Assembly: GCF_003073045.1 (NCBI RefSeq)
Contig: NC_037594.1
Location: 23,566,927 to 23,630,926 of the forward strand
Length of the DNA: 64,000 nt
Source of the DNA: Pomacea canaliculata
Taxonomy: Eukaryota; Mollusca; Gastropoda; Architaenioglossa; Ampullariidae
Direction of reading: 5' to 3'
Made by a program: the position numbers and the translations under genes. The first letter of the stretch is position 1, and each line of letters begins with the position of its first letter. The notes under the pieces are model-generated. The model did not search any database. It worked only from the letters and a program-made list of their open reading frames with translations, and was not told the DNA's origin. Below are positions 37,682 through 48,700 of the stretch, one piece after another.

Positions 37682-40434
37682 TCAGACGACAGGGCGTCGG
37701 AGCCGCTGCTGGAACGACTGGTGGCGCTCCCGCTCGCCAGACGACGCGCCCATGTGCTGTCGTCGTCGTCGCCAGGGCAGGATGTGAACGGCCTTGACCT
37801 TCGTCTGGCGCGGTTCACTTCCTCTTTGCAGCCGGCCTCTCAGATTATGGAACATGCGGCGAGTGTCCTCGTTGAGCTGTTACCACAGAGAAAGAAAAAT
37901 ATGTCATGGAATGCTAGCAGACTAGTCGACTATTCAGTAGACATTTATCATAATCTGGAGAAATGTTGTTGTGTTAGAAAGATGGAGTAGGAGAAAGATA
38001 TACAGTTGAATTTAGTTAATTGGACCACCGGTCAAACGAACCAGACACTTATTCGTACTGAATCCTAAAAAAACCCGAAACAAATCCTATTATATAGCCT
38101 AATTTTGGGTTTGTTTCTTGTTTTGTTGCCAATTTAGCTAGTTTATCAGCCTCTTTATTTACTTTTATTCCTATAAGGGATGGAGCCCAAAGCAACTTAA
38201 TGTCTCCGTTTTCTTGGTTAATCTTGTGTATGATAGACAGTATCTCATATATTCTGTTTAAGGATGCATACGGTTCGACTAATATCGACAATGATATTTT
38301 AAGTCTAGGAAGGACTAACTACAGGTGTTCTGCAATGTGTGCTAAGCTAAAGCAGCTGACCCAACACTTCATGTAGCTAACCCGTAACAGATTTTTTTGG
38401 AAATAAAACTGACTAACAATAGTTTATAATATGGATTAGATCTAATCTCAGTGTTGGCTGACAATTTTGTTACGAGGTAGGCTGCTGAATATTTGGTTAC
38501 CTGCCTGGCATGACACAGAAAAAGCCAGGTGGCGACTGAAACCTGGACCAGCATGCCTTTTAGCGTCCTGCATTCAAGGCATGAGCAAAAGCGACTATCA
38601 GCCAGACTCGAAGATCTTATCCCAAGCTGTCTTGGCACCAAGACTCGTTGACATTCACCAAGAACAAGATCCCCCTGAAATTCGTGGGGGGAGAGGGAGG
38701 AGAGGGAGAGGTAGGAGTGAGGGTGTGAGTGAAGTTGGGGAAGTAAGAAAAATATTCTGCGTTACTAGGCCACCAGTGACAGTAGCAACAAGGAAGCGAG
38801 GTTCACTGTCAAAAAGAGGAGCATGAGCCTATCAGCCTGTCAGAGCCTGCCAGCCAATCGTCACCGACGCCTTGACAAATGACAGAAATAAACAAGTACT
38901 TCCGCAACCCCCGACCCACACCAACAATATTGCTACGTTCTACTCGAGAGAAGCAGATTATCGCTGACTTACATCGCCGCCGATTTTCCTGAGCGATTTC
39001 CAAAGAGACTGTTGGTGTCGCTTCTTGGAGGTCTTTGACTTCGAGTCTGGCGAGCCTTCAGGTCCATGTTCGTCTTCAGTGGACTGTTGGAAACATAAAG
39101 TCACTTGTCATGGACGGAAACAAAGACAATTCCTACAAAAACATACACTCAAACAAGCCCCCCGCCAAAAAAGAAAAAAAAAAAACGAAAAAAAAGTCAA
39201 GCAAACAAACAACTACAAAAACCCTAAGAAATGAGAACAGAGTGAGAAAATCAAGAGCATAAACACATATAGCCCAATTAAAAACTCTATAGTAACAGAA
39301 AATGCCGCAATCAATGAAATGCACAATTCTTTTCATAAAACGGGCAAAAATGGAGCATAGTATTTGGCAAATAAGAAGATCCGAGCGAGGCTTTGAATTT
39401 CAATCTAACATGAGACCAATACTTGCCACTTGAAATTGGACTTCTAATTTAAAAAAAAAAAAATTTAATTGTATTTCGAATTCCCAAGTTGATTTTATGT
39501 CAAACTCTTCCTGTCTTCCTATTAAAGGCCGTATTCCTGATGCTAAGTCGCTACCCAGAGGCTAAATGAAGAAGACGGGAAATCAAGACAAACTTCTTGT
39601 CTCCATAGTTACGACGCAGAGTCCAGAATCTTTGTGAGATACTTTATACTAGATAATCTTTGGCACTGCTTTACAACTACGGTCCACCAGACAGAGCAAC
39701 ATTCACAGAGTCTGGACGTCGTTATTTGACTAGGGTGACGAAATGCTTTTCATCCATTTCCACTGAACAACGATTTACCCTCGCTTTTGAATACGCCCCC
39801 AGCTGTCTAGCATAAACAAGCAAGTGAGTATCAAAAAAGATTAAGGGCACAGGTCAGACAGGTTGGGGCTGCGCCTTCCACAGTCCAAATCCTTGTCACG
39901 CTAAACCACTCATGCTCACTGCCTCTACAATCGCTAGGATTTTACATATATTTCTACAGTTTTGTAATGTCCGTTCATTTGTGTCTGACTTACTGAACGA
40001 TCTAACATCTAAAGCAAGACATAGTCAATCTTTCAACAAGAAACTAATTAATTTTCGCATGAGGTGGTAGTTCTAGTTTAAAGACATTTTCTACTTCATA
40101 ATAGGAACATAATAGTGATCACTTCAAAGTAATCTGTGCAAAAAGTCTAAAATATTTTTGAAAAAAAGCTTTCTTTTACTTAGCATAGTTTTTTTTTCTT
40201 AAGCAAAGCATATTGGTCATAAAATCAGAAATGCTCAATCACCTGATCAGATTGCCCGGACGAGGTCTTACTGTCTGAAGACTTTGGTCTGTCTGCAGAC
40301 TGCGAGTTGTCGCTGTGGTGCCCAGACTCCTTCCCGGCCACAGGCTGCAGACTTTCCGTCCAGAACTCCCTCTCCAGCTGGGCATCTGTCATGTTTGTTA
40401 GGTCCGTGACCAGGTTGGCTTGTATTCTCATCAT
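37682..40434 (-). CDS. Orphan disordered basic protein, three coding exons (165 aa)
   Basis: Coding exons 40434-40243, 39083-38973 and 37876-37682 join in phase 0 at both introns, with clean signals (acceptors TTTCCTTTCCAG before the first, CCAACAG and GGTAACAG; donors GTGATT and GTAAGT). An in-frame TGA just before the ATG fixes the start. Exon one codes MMRIQANLVTDLTNMTDAQL, then a Ser/Asp/Lys-rich acidic stretch to residue 64. Exon two (65-101) goes on from STEDEHGPEGSPDSKSKTSK to LWKSLRKIGGD. Exon three (102-165) is Arg-rich, with HNLRGRLQRG and ILPWRRRRQ, and ends RPVV. There is no signal peptide, membrane segment or domain I recognise. It is probably intracellular and largely disordered with a basic helix-prone middle. 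A noncoding exon must lie upstream of 40458. Plus-strand open frames over the last exon are shadows. Confidence 0.65.
38049..38291 (-). mobile_element. LINE RNase H domain fragment
   Basis: The minus-strand frame reads IHKINQENGDIKLLWAPSL, then GIKVNKEADKLAKLA. This is the closing part of a LINE RNase H domain (W-x-P-S/H-x-G-I-x-x-N-x-x-A-D-x-x-A-K). No reverse transcriptase was seen next to it. It sits in the last intron of the orphan gene at 37682-40434, in the same direction. Confidence 0.75.
39524..39800. mobile_element. MITE-like inverted-repeat element, copy 1
   Basis: The ends read AAAGGCCGTATTC and, inverted, GAATACGCCCCC. Inside, TCAAGACAAACTTCTTGTCTCC matches TCAAAGACAAACGTCTTGCCTC of the copy at 42301. 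It has no coding capacity. It lies in an intron of the orphan gene. Target duplications are not clear. Confidence 0.55.
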
Positions 40435-42300
40435 GCTGTCCACCCTTTGTCAAGTGCACTGGAAAGGAAAGACCGTTGGCTTCTGGTCCTAATCCCTTCT
40501 CCTGGGTAACGATCGAGAGGCTTATTTTGTGTTTACTGTCTACTGTTTACTCTGGGTGTCTGACATTTTTCTTTAAGCATCTGTTTTCAGTGCGTCTTTT
40601 GTTAAAACGACTTGTGTGTATACACTCATTTGTCTCTTACATTCACAATGGATATCCAGTCTAAAGCTGTGACAGACATCTGAGAAGGTCCCGGTGCTAC
40701 ATATAAAGCGACGAGCTAGTAAGTCCCAGTTCGGGGTGTCAAAGATATTTGATCTTGATGACAGCCCTTAAATCTTATAGCAGTCAACTGCCGACAAATC
40801 TCGCGGGCCAAACGAGATATGCGATATCCTCGCCTCAGACCCCACGGAATCAATGCCAACACTGAGTATTCTCAGACTACGGGCTCACCGGCTCTATTTC
40901 GAGTCTTTTTATTCCGGAATATCTGTTGTCTCTTATCCTCTCCACCCAACTTTAAAATGCTTGAAGTTCGTTTGTTCGTTCTTTACTCGTACTCCTCGCA
41001 GGGTGGAAAAATGCACGCATCCACCAGTTGTTTGTGCATGCGTGCCTGCGTGCCCGCTCACTTGTTCGCTGTAAAGTAACCGGAACACAACATGAGAGTG
41101 GAAGCTAACACGGGCAACAGCGAAACGATACCTTGTGCTTCGTCACCCACTATCGCCTGCACCCTTCAAATCACCTGGTGACCGGCTTTTCTTTCCTACA
41201 CCATTTTTTTTTTTTTTTAATCAGCAGAAAAAAAGTCCTCTCGCCCGTTATCGGCTAAGCTCATGCTTCGTCATCCATCGAAACAGCGCAGACGCCAACG
41301 GCTGCATCCAGGTACCGTATCGACCTGCACTCCGTTGCTGCTTCAACCATTGGCCAACTCCTCGGCAGAGTAGTTTTCAGGCCACCAGTCACCCATGTCA
41401 CTCGCAGACCGTCCTGACTCTTCACAAGAAAGCAAGAAAGTTGAAAAATCAAATATTATAAAATAAACCAGCACCAGAAAATATCCTCTGGTCCAATCAC
41501 GAGCTCCAAAAGGATTCAGAAATCTAAGGTAAACCTCTAGTTTCGAACCAATCACTCTGTGAAGTGTCAAGCTCTTTCTCTTGTCGTAGGCTGTGATTCC
41601 TTGCTTATATCTCGAACACGTGACCTTATATATTTAGCGCTGGCTATCTGACCAAATAAATGACATGCGGGTGTCCTCAACGCACAATGGGTACCCGTAT
41701 AGAAAACTATACAGAACAATCGCAGTGCCCGAATGAGTATATGCGCGCTTGAAAGGATTCATACACTCTGACGTCAGCAGGCGGCATGCTCCGCGTGGGG
41801 TTTCGGCGCTGGTCTTGCGTAAACAGTCTCTTTGTCAACCGTCGTGACGAGCTTCGGCACATTTCTGGCTCGCCAGCAGCATGTCTCTTTTGTTCGAGAA
41901 CAAGGGATCCTTTGCTCGCAGGTTTTACTTCACGTCTCTGGAACTTTGACTCCTGTATCTTTGAAAAGCCTTTCGAACTTTCTTGTCTATTCATATACTT
42001 TCGTCTGCCACTTCTACCACACCTCACCTTCCCCTCCCCCACCCCACATATTCGCACGCAGCATGCGCTTTGCTCTCTGTACAAACACCTGTCGAATACT
42101 CGTGAAAAGCCCTCGACTAAGACTGGGTTCGATTAGCTAGTAGCAGCCTTATCTAGGTCCAAGCCTACTGTCCTTATTTAATACCCGCAATAACCGAAGT
42201 TTGGAAAACGTTTTTTGCACTAATGCCTCTATCGGTGTTAAACCCTGCCATGGCTGTACACTCTGTGAACGTTTATGCGATGTAAGCCATCTTTCTTGCC

Positions 42301-42546
42301 CAGGGGTCGTATTTACGGAGCAAGGATAAAGTCTTTGTCCGGGATAAGTCAAAGACAAACGTCTTGCCTCCGTACTTATGCAGCGGTGTCCAGACTTTGC
42401 AGGTGTTGTCTTATATCTGAGACCGTAGTTATAAACCAATGGCAGAGATTCCCTTGGTTTAAGTAAGAGAAAACCCTTATTTGCGGGATCTAGAACGTCT
42501 GGAGACCTTTGGGAAACTTACTTTCACTTCATGAATGCGGCCCCTG
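42301..42546. mobile_element. MITE-like inverted-repeat element, copy 2
   Basis: The ends are CAGGGGTCGTATTT and, inverted, GAATGCGGCCCCTG, which match at about 11 of 14 positions. It shares its core with the copy at 39524-39800. No open frame of note. It is a probable non-autonomous DNA transposon. Confidence 0.6.
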
Positions 42547-44231
42547 AATGACTCACGCATAAGGCTACGGGTTGAATGAACAGGCACCGTCTCGCAGAAC
42601 AGACAAGGTAGGAGACTTTGAAGCGAGACATATTCCTTATCTTTTAGCTTTTTTTTTTTCTTGTTTTCTACTTTCATGCCAGCACATGTTTGCGTGTTTT
42701 TGCTCTACTTGTAATGAGCTTTTCTATTGAGATATAATTCCTGAAGTCCTTTCATTATTTATGTTTATAGGAAAACAGTAACAGCTATGCGAGTACAAAA
42801 ACTTTGGATTTTGAACTTATTTGTCAGCTATTGACATCACTTAAAATAAACTAAAGCTAACCGAGCAAATAACAATACACATCACAAACCACAGGAAAAC
42901 CTCAAGTTTTAAAAATCAAGAATATTTTTACTAGAAAGCTTATGTCTTATTTTTTCTTTCTTTCGCCGAAGAGAACGTAGACAGTTAATATAGGCTGTCG
43001 ACAGCAATCATGGAAAACAATAATAACTTCATAATGTGCTGTGGTGGTTCCTAAAGTCAAACTATAGTGGTGTCAAGCTCTGTTCGAGTCTGTTGGCACT
43101 GAAGTTATGACTGGTGCCTCATATTTCTGACTAGCAGTTGACCTCAGAGAATACGCAAATATCTCTCTGTTTCTTGCTTTATTCTTTGTACTCACGTTCG
43201 AAATACGACTGAAACTCGTGTCAGTTGACCTCTACTGTATTCGACTCTATAAGCAAGCTTCCAAAACTGCATTCATGATAGGCTGTACCTATCAACGTCT
43301 TTGATCTCGGAGTTTCGAGCTGATATACACGCGTGCGTGTGTGTGTGTGTGTGTGTTTTCACGCATGTCAGAAAGAGTGGCTGGAATAAAACTTATGGAA
43401 AAATTCAAAAATGGCTGTTTAGACACGATTAAGTATTGTCGCTTGAGCCAAGCGATTACAAATGCTATGCATACCATATCAGTCAATGGTATTCATGGAG
43501 GACCGGCCTGTTGAACTAAATCTCGCACGCTCGCACCGCCCGCTATTCGCATTGCTGCAAGACCCCACGGACTCTGTTGCTAGTGTCTCGTCGCGAAGAA
43601 ACCATTGTACACAATGCGGCTAGTTTATGACACATAATAAAAAAAAATTTCAGTATACTGCCTCTTGTGATGAATTACTATATATATATATCATTCATTA
43701 TGAAATAAATCTTTTTACTTTCTCATGACATTGTTCAAGCAGTATGCAACGTTTGGTATTTTTTAATCTTTAGCCCACCCGGCCTTATTTTTCATTTGTC
43801 AATGTTCCTTTACCATTCCATTTTACCTATATCTGATGTTTATTATTCCTTGGTCGTACTTGCTTGTGTGTTCTTCACTAGTTCGGTTGGGCCACTCCTC
43901 TTTATCGAGAGTCCGTGTTCGCATGTGTGCTTGTGTTCATGCATGAAGCTTTTGGGGGTGGGGAAAATATATGTGTACATACATATTTCGTGGAGCATGT
44001 TTTGCTATACTATAGTTCGCGCTAACAAAGTCAATGTCATGGAGAATAGCAGCTCCTGGGACCTTCACAGAATGAAGTCCGCGGAATAAAATATTAAGCT
44101 CGTGATCAGATCGCGGAGACTTTATATGAGCCTGTGCATTTCTTCGCTTTTTTTCTTGCTATGATTCCTGCACCCATAGAAACATTGTTCCCGCGTGGTC
44201 TTATAAAGTTGATACTGCTTCTTGCTATACT

Positions 44232-44310
44232 GTAATAATAATAACAATGCAGATTTATATAGCGCATTTCTTCACTTTACAATTTTTTCTGAATACAAAG
44301 CATGTAAAGC
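44232..44310 (+). repeat. Fragment of the 'tatagcgc' interspersed repeat
   Basis: TTTATATAGCGCATTTCTTC followed by ACTTTAC matches the start of the repeat at 6840. Only the start is present. Confidence 0.4.
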
Positions 44311-44769
44311 ACACATTCAAACAGATACATATGTGAATACATATTAATAAGCTATAAGTGATACTTTTTTTAGTTAGGCTCACGGATTCTTAAGAATAAT
44401 CGTAATATTGATATTATCTTTTGAACTTTTGTACAGCTCCGTGAACTTTTGGTCTGAAATACAATTGTCTGAACGGGAAGATGATAAGATGTTGGTGATC
44501 ATTATTATTATACTGGCCTTAGGATTTTTAAAGTTACAATAACAGTATTTAAATTGAAAGAAAACTTTATTTGACGTAAGGATCTATATAACACGTACTG
44601 TAACAAATTAAAAGTTCGCTTCTAGCGTAGTCGGACAATTACATCGTATTTTTGCTTTGTTTAACCTGAAACTAAATCAATGGATGAATAAAGGTTTGTA
44701 TAGGTACGTGTGATAATAATGGTCTTCTCTGTGTTATTTTATGTTATTTTTTTGCATGTTTTGTGTGTT

Positions 44770-45059
44770 TCAATGCGTGAATTGGGTTGATCTATTGCCG
44801 ATCGAGGAATAACGAAAAAATGGCCGGTCGATCGCGGTTACGTCAGGTTTGCTGTAAATTCTATTCACTCTACGAAGTTCAAACATACGGGGTGCACTGA
44901 AACTTTTCACCTCACAACGCTCTACAATGTCCACACACAAAGTAATTGTCAACATATTCATGCAAAACGTAAATGTGATCTGAACTGATACTTACGGTCG
45001 TCGTGGTACTTCTGTTCCGAAGTAGCGTAAACTACAGCTTTGATCACCGAGAAAACCAT
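44770..45059 (-). CDS. Candidate two-exon small protein (71 aa)
   Basis: An ATG in good context (ACAAAAATGG) at 45059 opens MVFSVIKAVVYATSEQKYHD, then a strong donor GTAAGTAT. An acceptor 74 bases on (GGACATTGTAG) restores frame in phase 1 to a last exon, 44921-44770, coding RCEVKSFSAPRMFELRRVNR and onward to a TGA. The product is basic and I do not recognise it. The intron is short for an animal gene and a chance in-frame join is not excluded. Confidence 0.28.
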
Positions 45060-45599
45060 TTTTGTCTAGTAGACGACAGAAGTTGCGGGTTAAAAAAATG
45101 GTTTTCTAAACGCTAATTTTATTAGATATTTGCTAATAATCTCAAAAACACCAACAGATTGACAGCAATATATAAATTTTGCTTGAAACTGAAAGATATT
45201 ATCCAATGGTGACGACCATTAGATTTCACCGACATGTACCGTGTCGACTTTTGATATGAACCAGATGAACAGTTATCTTTCAAACTACATTTATGGACAC
45301 TTCACACTTAACTAACTATGGCAGAAAAAACAAGAGTATTAAACTTAATTTTACGACACATGACTCATCTTAGGGGAGGAACTTTTGTCACAGTCTCATA
45401 TTCTTCCATCGATCTATACTGTTTCAAAGACTAACACAAATATTCATAAATCAGATATTGTTTGTAGTAGCGAATCTACTTTCCAAATAAAATTTTAGTT
45501 GTTTTTAATATCAACGTTTTTAAATAGAATTATCCCTCTAAATCCAAAAAGCACCAAACAAAAAAATCATTCCGCTGATTCATTGTCGTTACACCGTTT

Positions 45600-45737
45600 G
45601 AAAGGGCGACAACTTTGAATGACAGTGTAAACCCGGAAATGACGTATCGTGTTGCCAATCGCTGAGCTTACTGCATATCCTTGAAGACTGTCGCATCATC
45701 TGACATTTACGCATCAGAATCAAGAAAACGCTCAGAT
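45600..45737 (+). promoter_or_regulatory. PTTG1IP promoter with ETS and CRE/ATF sites
   Basis: CCCGGAAATGACGTATCG at about 45632-45649 joins an ETS core (CCGGAA) to a CRE-like TGACGTA, about 95 bases before the ATG. This pairing is common in TATA-less housekeeping promoters. No TATA box is seen. Confidence 0.45.
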
Positions 45738-48700
45738 ATGGAGATATCACTTTATAGGATTTTCATTCTTTTCATATTAATAACAGCTGTTTGCATGAGT
45801 AACGTGACAGACGTGGCGAGTACAACAGAAGTATTAACAAGTACACCCACTTCTCAGAAGCCCGTCATCACGACCGCAACTCCCACTTCGACAACAACCC
45901 TTACACCTGAGGAACGTGAGTGTACTGAGACAGTGAAGTAAAAATTACTTGTCGGAAGATCCCAGGATGCCATGTCATTTATTTTTAATTAACCAAAAAG
46001 AAAAAAAGAGACTTGAATTAGGGTTCATGCAGAATTATGTTAGGGTTCGGATTCGGGTAAGAGGTTGAGATTTTTTTCGGTTTCAGCATGTACATCATTG
46101 TGTCCATACCGACCTCTGTCAATGCATGTTCGTTCCTCCTAAGTGGTTTTTTCACTAGTAATATTTCTTTCTTTCATGTCTTTAGAATTTTATTAGGACT
46201 ACTGTTTTTTTTCCCGTATATTGTGTGCAGTCATAATTTAATTGTTAAATGAGTGATAAATGCATTACAGAATTACTAGTTTTAACTTATATTTGTTCTT
46301 CTAGTTTGTGGTAAGCACAACACGTCTTGTGATGATTGCCTGGGAGTGTCTGGTGCAAAGGTAAACTATGAACAGTTAACACTTTAATTTGGAACTAATA
46401 AAAAAATTAATTGGAATCTGAAAAATCTACAAACAAGCCACGTGGCTGTTTAAGCTGCTGGGTTTAAAGCTGGGGTGGGGGTGGGGGAGAAAATCACTGA
46501 ATATAGTCCAAAATTTACGGTATTTTTTTTTTCCAATAGAAACATCAACAGTACCATTACACACTCTTATGCACTACAAAGATCAGCAGAAATATACAAT
46601 CATAATTCATTTACAGATACATGTATTCATGGGGTTTTCAAATTTAAATAGTTTTGAGTATTCCTTTGTAAGGTGTACATGTTCACGTAATGTTTGCTCT
46701 TAATTATTATGAAGTTTCATCTTTTTATGAACTGTATATTAATTTAAATCAATGTGTTACTGATGGTAATATTTTACTACCAGTTCTTAATTTTACAGTT
46801 ATTTCATAACCTTTACGAAAGCTAAAGTAGACAAGTTTTATGATCATCTACTTCTATATCACTGTAGAACATTACCAATTATTTATAAAATTATATGACA
46901 TCTGATTAATATTGAAACAGTTTCTTTGAAATGTGTTTATTTGACATTTTTAAGAATCATAGATTGGTTTTACATTAATATTTAAGACAGACTGGCTGAA
47001 TATAATGATTAAGACAATTTTTAACCCCATGATGTTTGATTAATAATTTTTATTAATAGTATAAGACAGAGAAGATTGTATTTTCAAATATATAATATGA
47101 TATATCACTCACTGTGGACAGAAAAAATTACAGCCCATACCATAGTTTTTCAAATGATTTGTGCGTGCTGGAGCAACTTCTTGCTACATCTTTCATCTAA
47201 TCTGGAATTCTCTAGACAAGAATTTCGCATGTTATATCGCTTTGGTCCATGTCTATCTGCGTGTCTTTTTTCTGAAAGTGCCATGAGCCTGTCAAAGGAC
47301 CAGGATATGGTACTATACAAGTTCACTGTATTATGTGTGCAGTTTTCAAATGTTACATTTAAGTTGATACTTATAATCTATGTCAGCATATTTAACACCA
47401 TGACTTACTTTTCATCTTGAGAGGTTTAGGGAAAAATATGAATTTGTCAATAGTGCCTTTGGTGCAAATCAGACAGCAGTTGCAAGCCATACCCTTACAG
47501 CAAGGTTTTGCCAAGTGCCCATGAATGTGCTTTAAGTGAGGCCCGCTGGGGTGTCTGCTGGTGTAAGTTAATTTTCTTTGAATTTTCTTTCTTAAGAAAA
47601 AATATCAAATACCAACTGGAGCAATAACAGATAGAAACTTTATCTTCATTGTTTCTTATAATTTTATTTGATAGCATCATTTTAGTCTAGTTTTATTACA
47701 TTATCTTTTACCTTTTGTGTAGGCTGGAGGTTCATAATGAATTATAGTACATTTTCAGATTCACATTTTTTTAAAACTTTTTTTCCCCACTTAAATATTA
47801 AAAAAGTGTACAAGATTTGTTTTGGGGGTTCTTTGATATAGTAAATTACTGTTAAGTGAATATCATTTTAATTTGTGGTACTTTTCAGTGAATTTTGAAG
47901 CACTGATCATTGCTGTCAGTGTTATTGGTGGTGTCATCGTTCTTACTATCACATGCTGCTGTATCTATTGCTGCTGCTGCCGTGGTAATAACCAGAAGAA
48001 GTAAGATGAACAAGTACTTTTAGTAACTTTAATATTTTTTTCCCTTGTTTGAACATGGTAGTGAAGCTAATCACCTCTCTTAGTTCCTAAGAACACGAAC
48101 AGAGTATGGACAGTATACGAGGGACAGGAAAACAAAAAAGTAAACTATATGAAGTATTAAAGAAAAACAACAGTACTAATGAAGAATAACATCAATATGG
48201 AAAACACAAAGAAGAACCAAATAAAAAGAACAAGAACTGAGGGTAACATGATATAGAAAAACGAAAGGGTGTGAAAAAGCACTAGCATTGTGTGTAAGGG
48301 TGTTCAAGAGTAATATTTACAGAAGAGGTGCATTTTCGGTGCAAGTTTAAAGGATTCAGTAGTGGGTTGGTGGCGGATATGGAAAGGGAGAGAGTTCCAA
48401 TGTTTCACTGTAGACTAACTTAACATCCTGTGTCATATGTTCTGGAGACAGGAAGAGTAAGAAGACGATCATCAGATGAAGAGTGGATTTGTCTAGCTGG
48501 CAGTACAGCATACAGTGACCAGTTTTTCTAGCTGATGCTTAGTCCCTCATACTCCCCCTTTTATGAGCCCTAGACAATGAGTTTTGGTGCACATTTGTGT
48601 GGCCTAACCTAAAACATAGTTTACAAATATTTTCATGTTTTATGTGGGCTAAGGTTCTGAATAAAGTTGTTGAATGCTGAAGGACATATAAGATGTGATA

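Larger units (their letters stand above)
40460..44769. other. Noncoding stretch, no firm gene
   Basis: It must hold the leader exon and promoter of the orphan gene, not located. A perfect CRE (41769-41776) and an E-box CACGTG (about 41617) mark GC-richer sequence at 41600-42100. The MITE-like copy at 42301, a (GT)n run near 43335-43356 and a repeat piece at 44232-44310 are also here. Confidence 0.35.

Noticed and set aside
37522-37990. Plus-strand frames with apparent coding bias
   Set aside because: The minus strand carries a clean acceptor and an in-phase terminal exon that joins two more exons upstream; the plus frames are its shadow.
41343-42140. Several overlapping frames of 75-125 residues on both strands
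   Set aside because: The frames reflect GC-richer promoter-like DNA with a CRE and an E-box; no signal peptide, domain or consistent exon chain was found.
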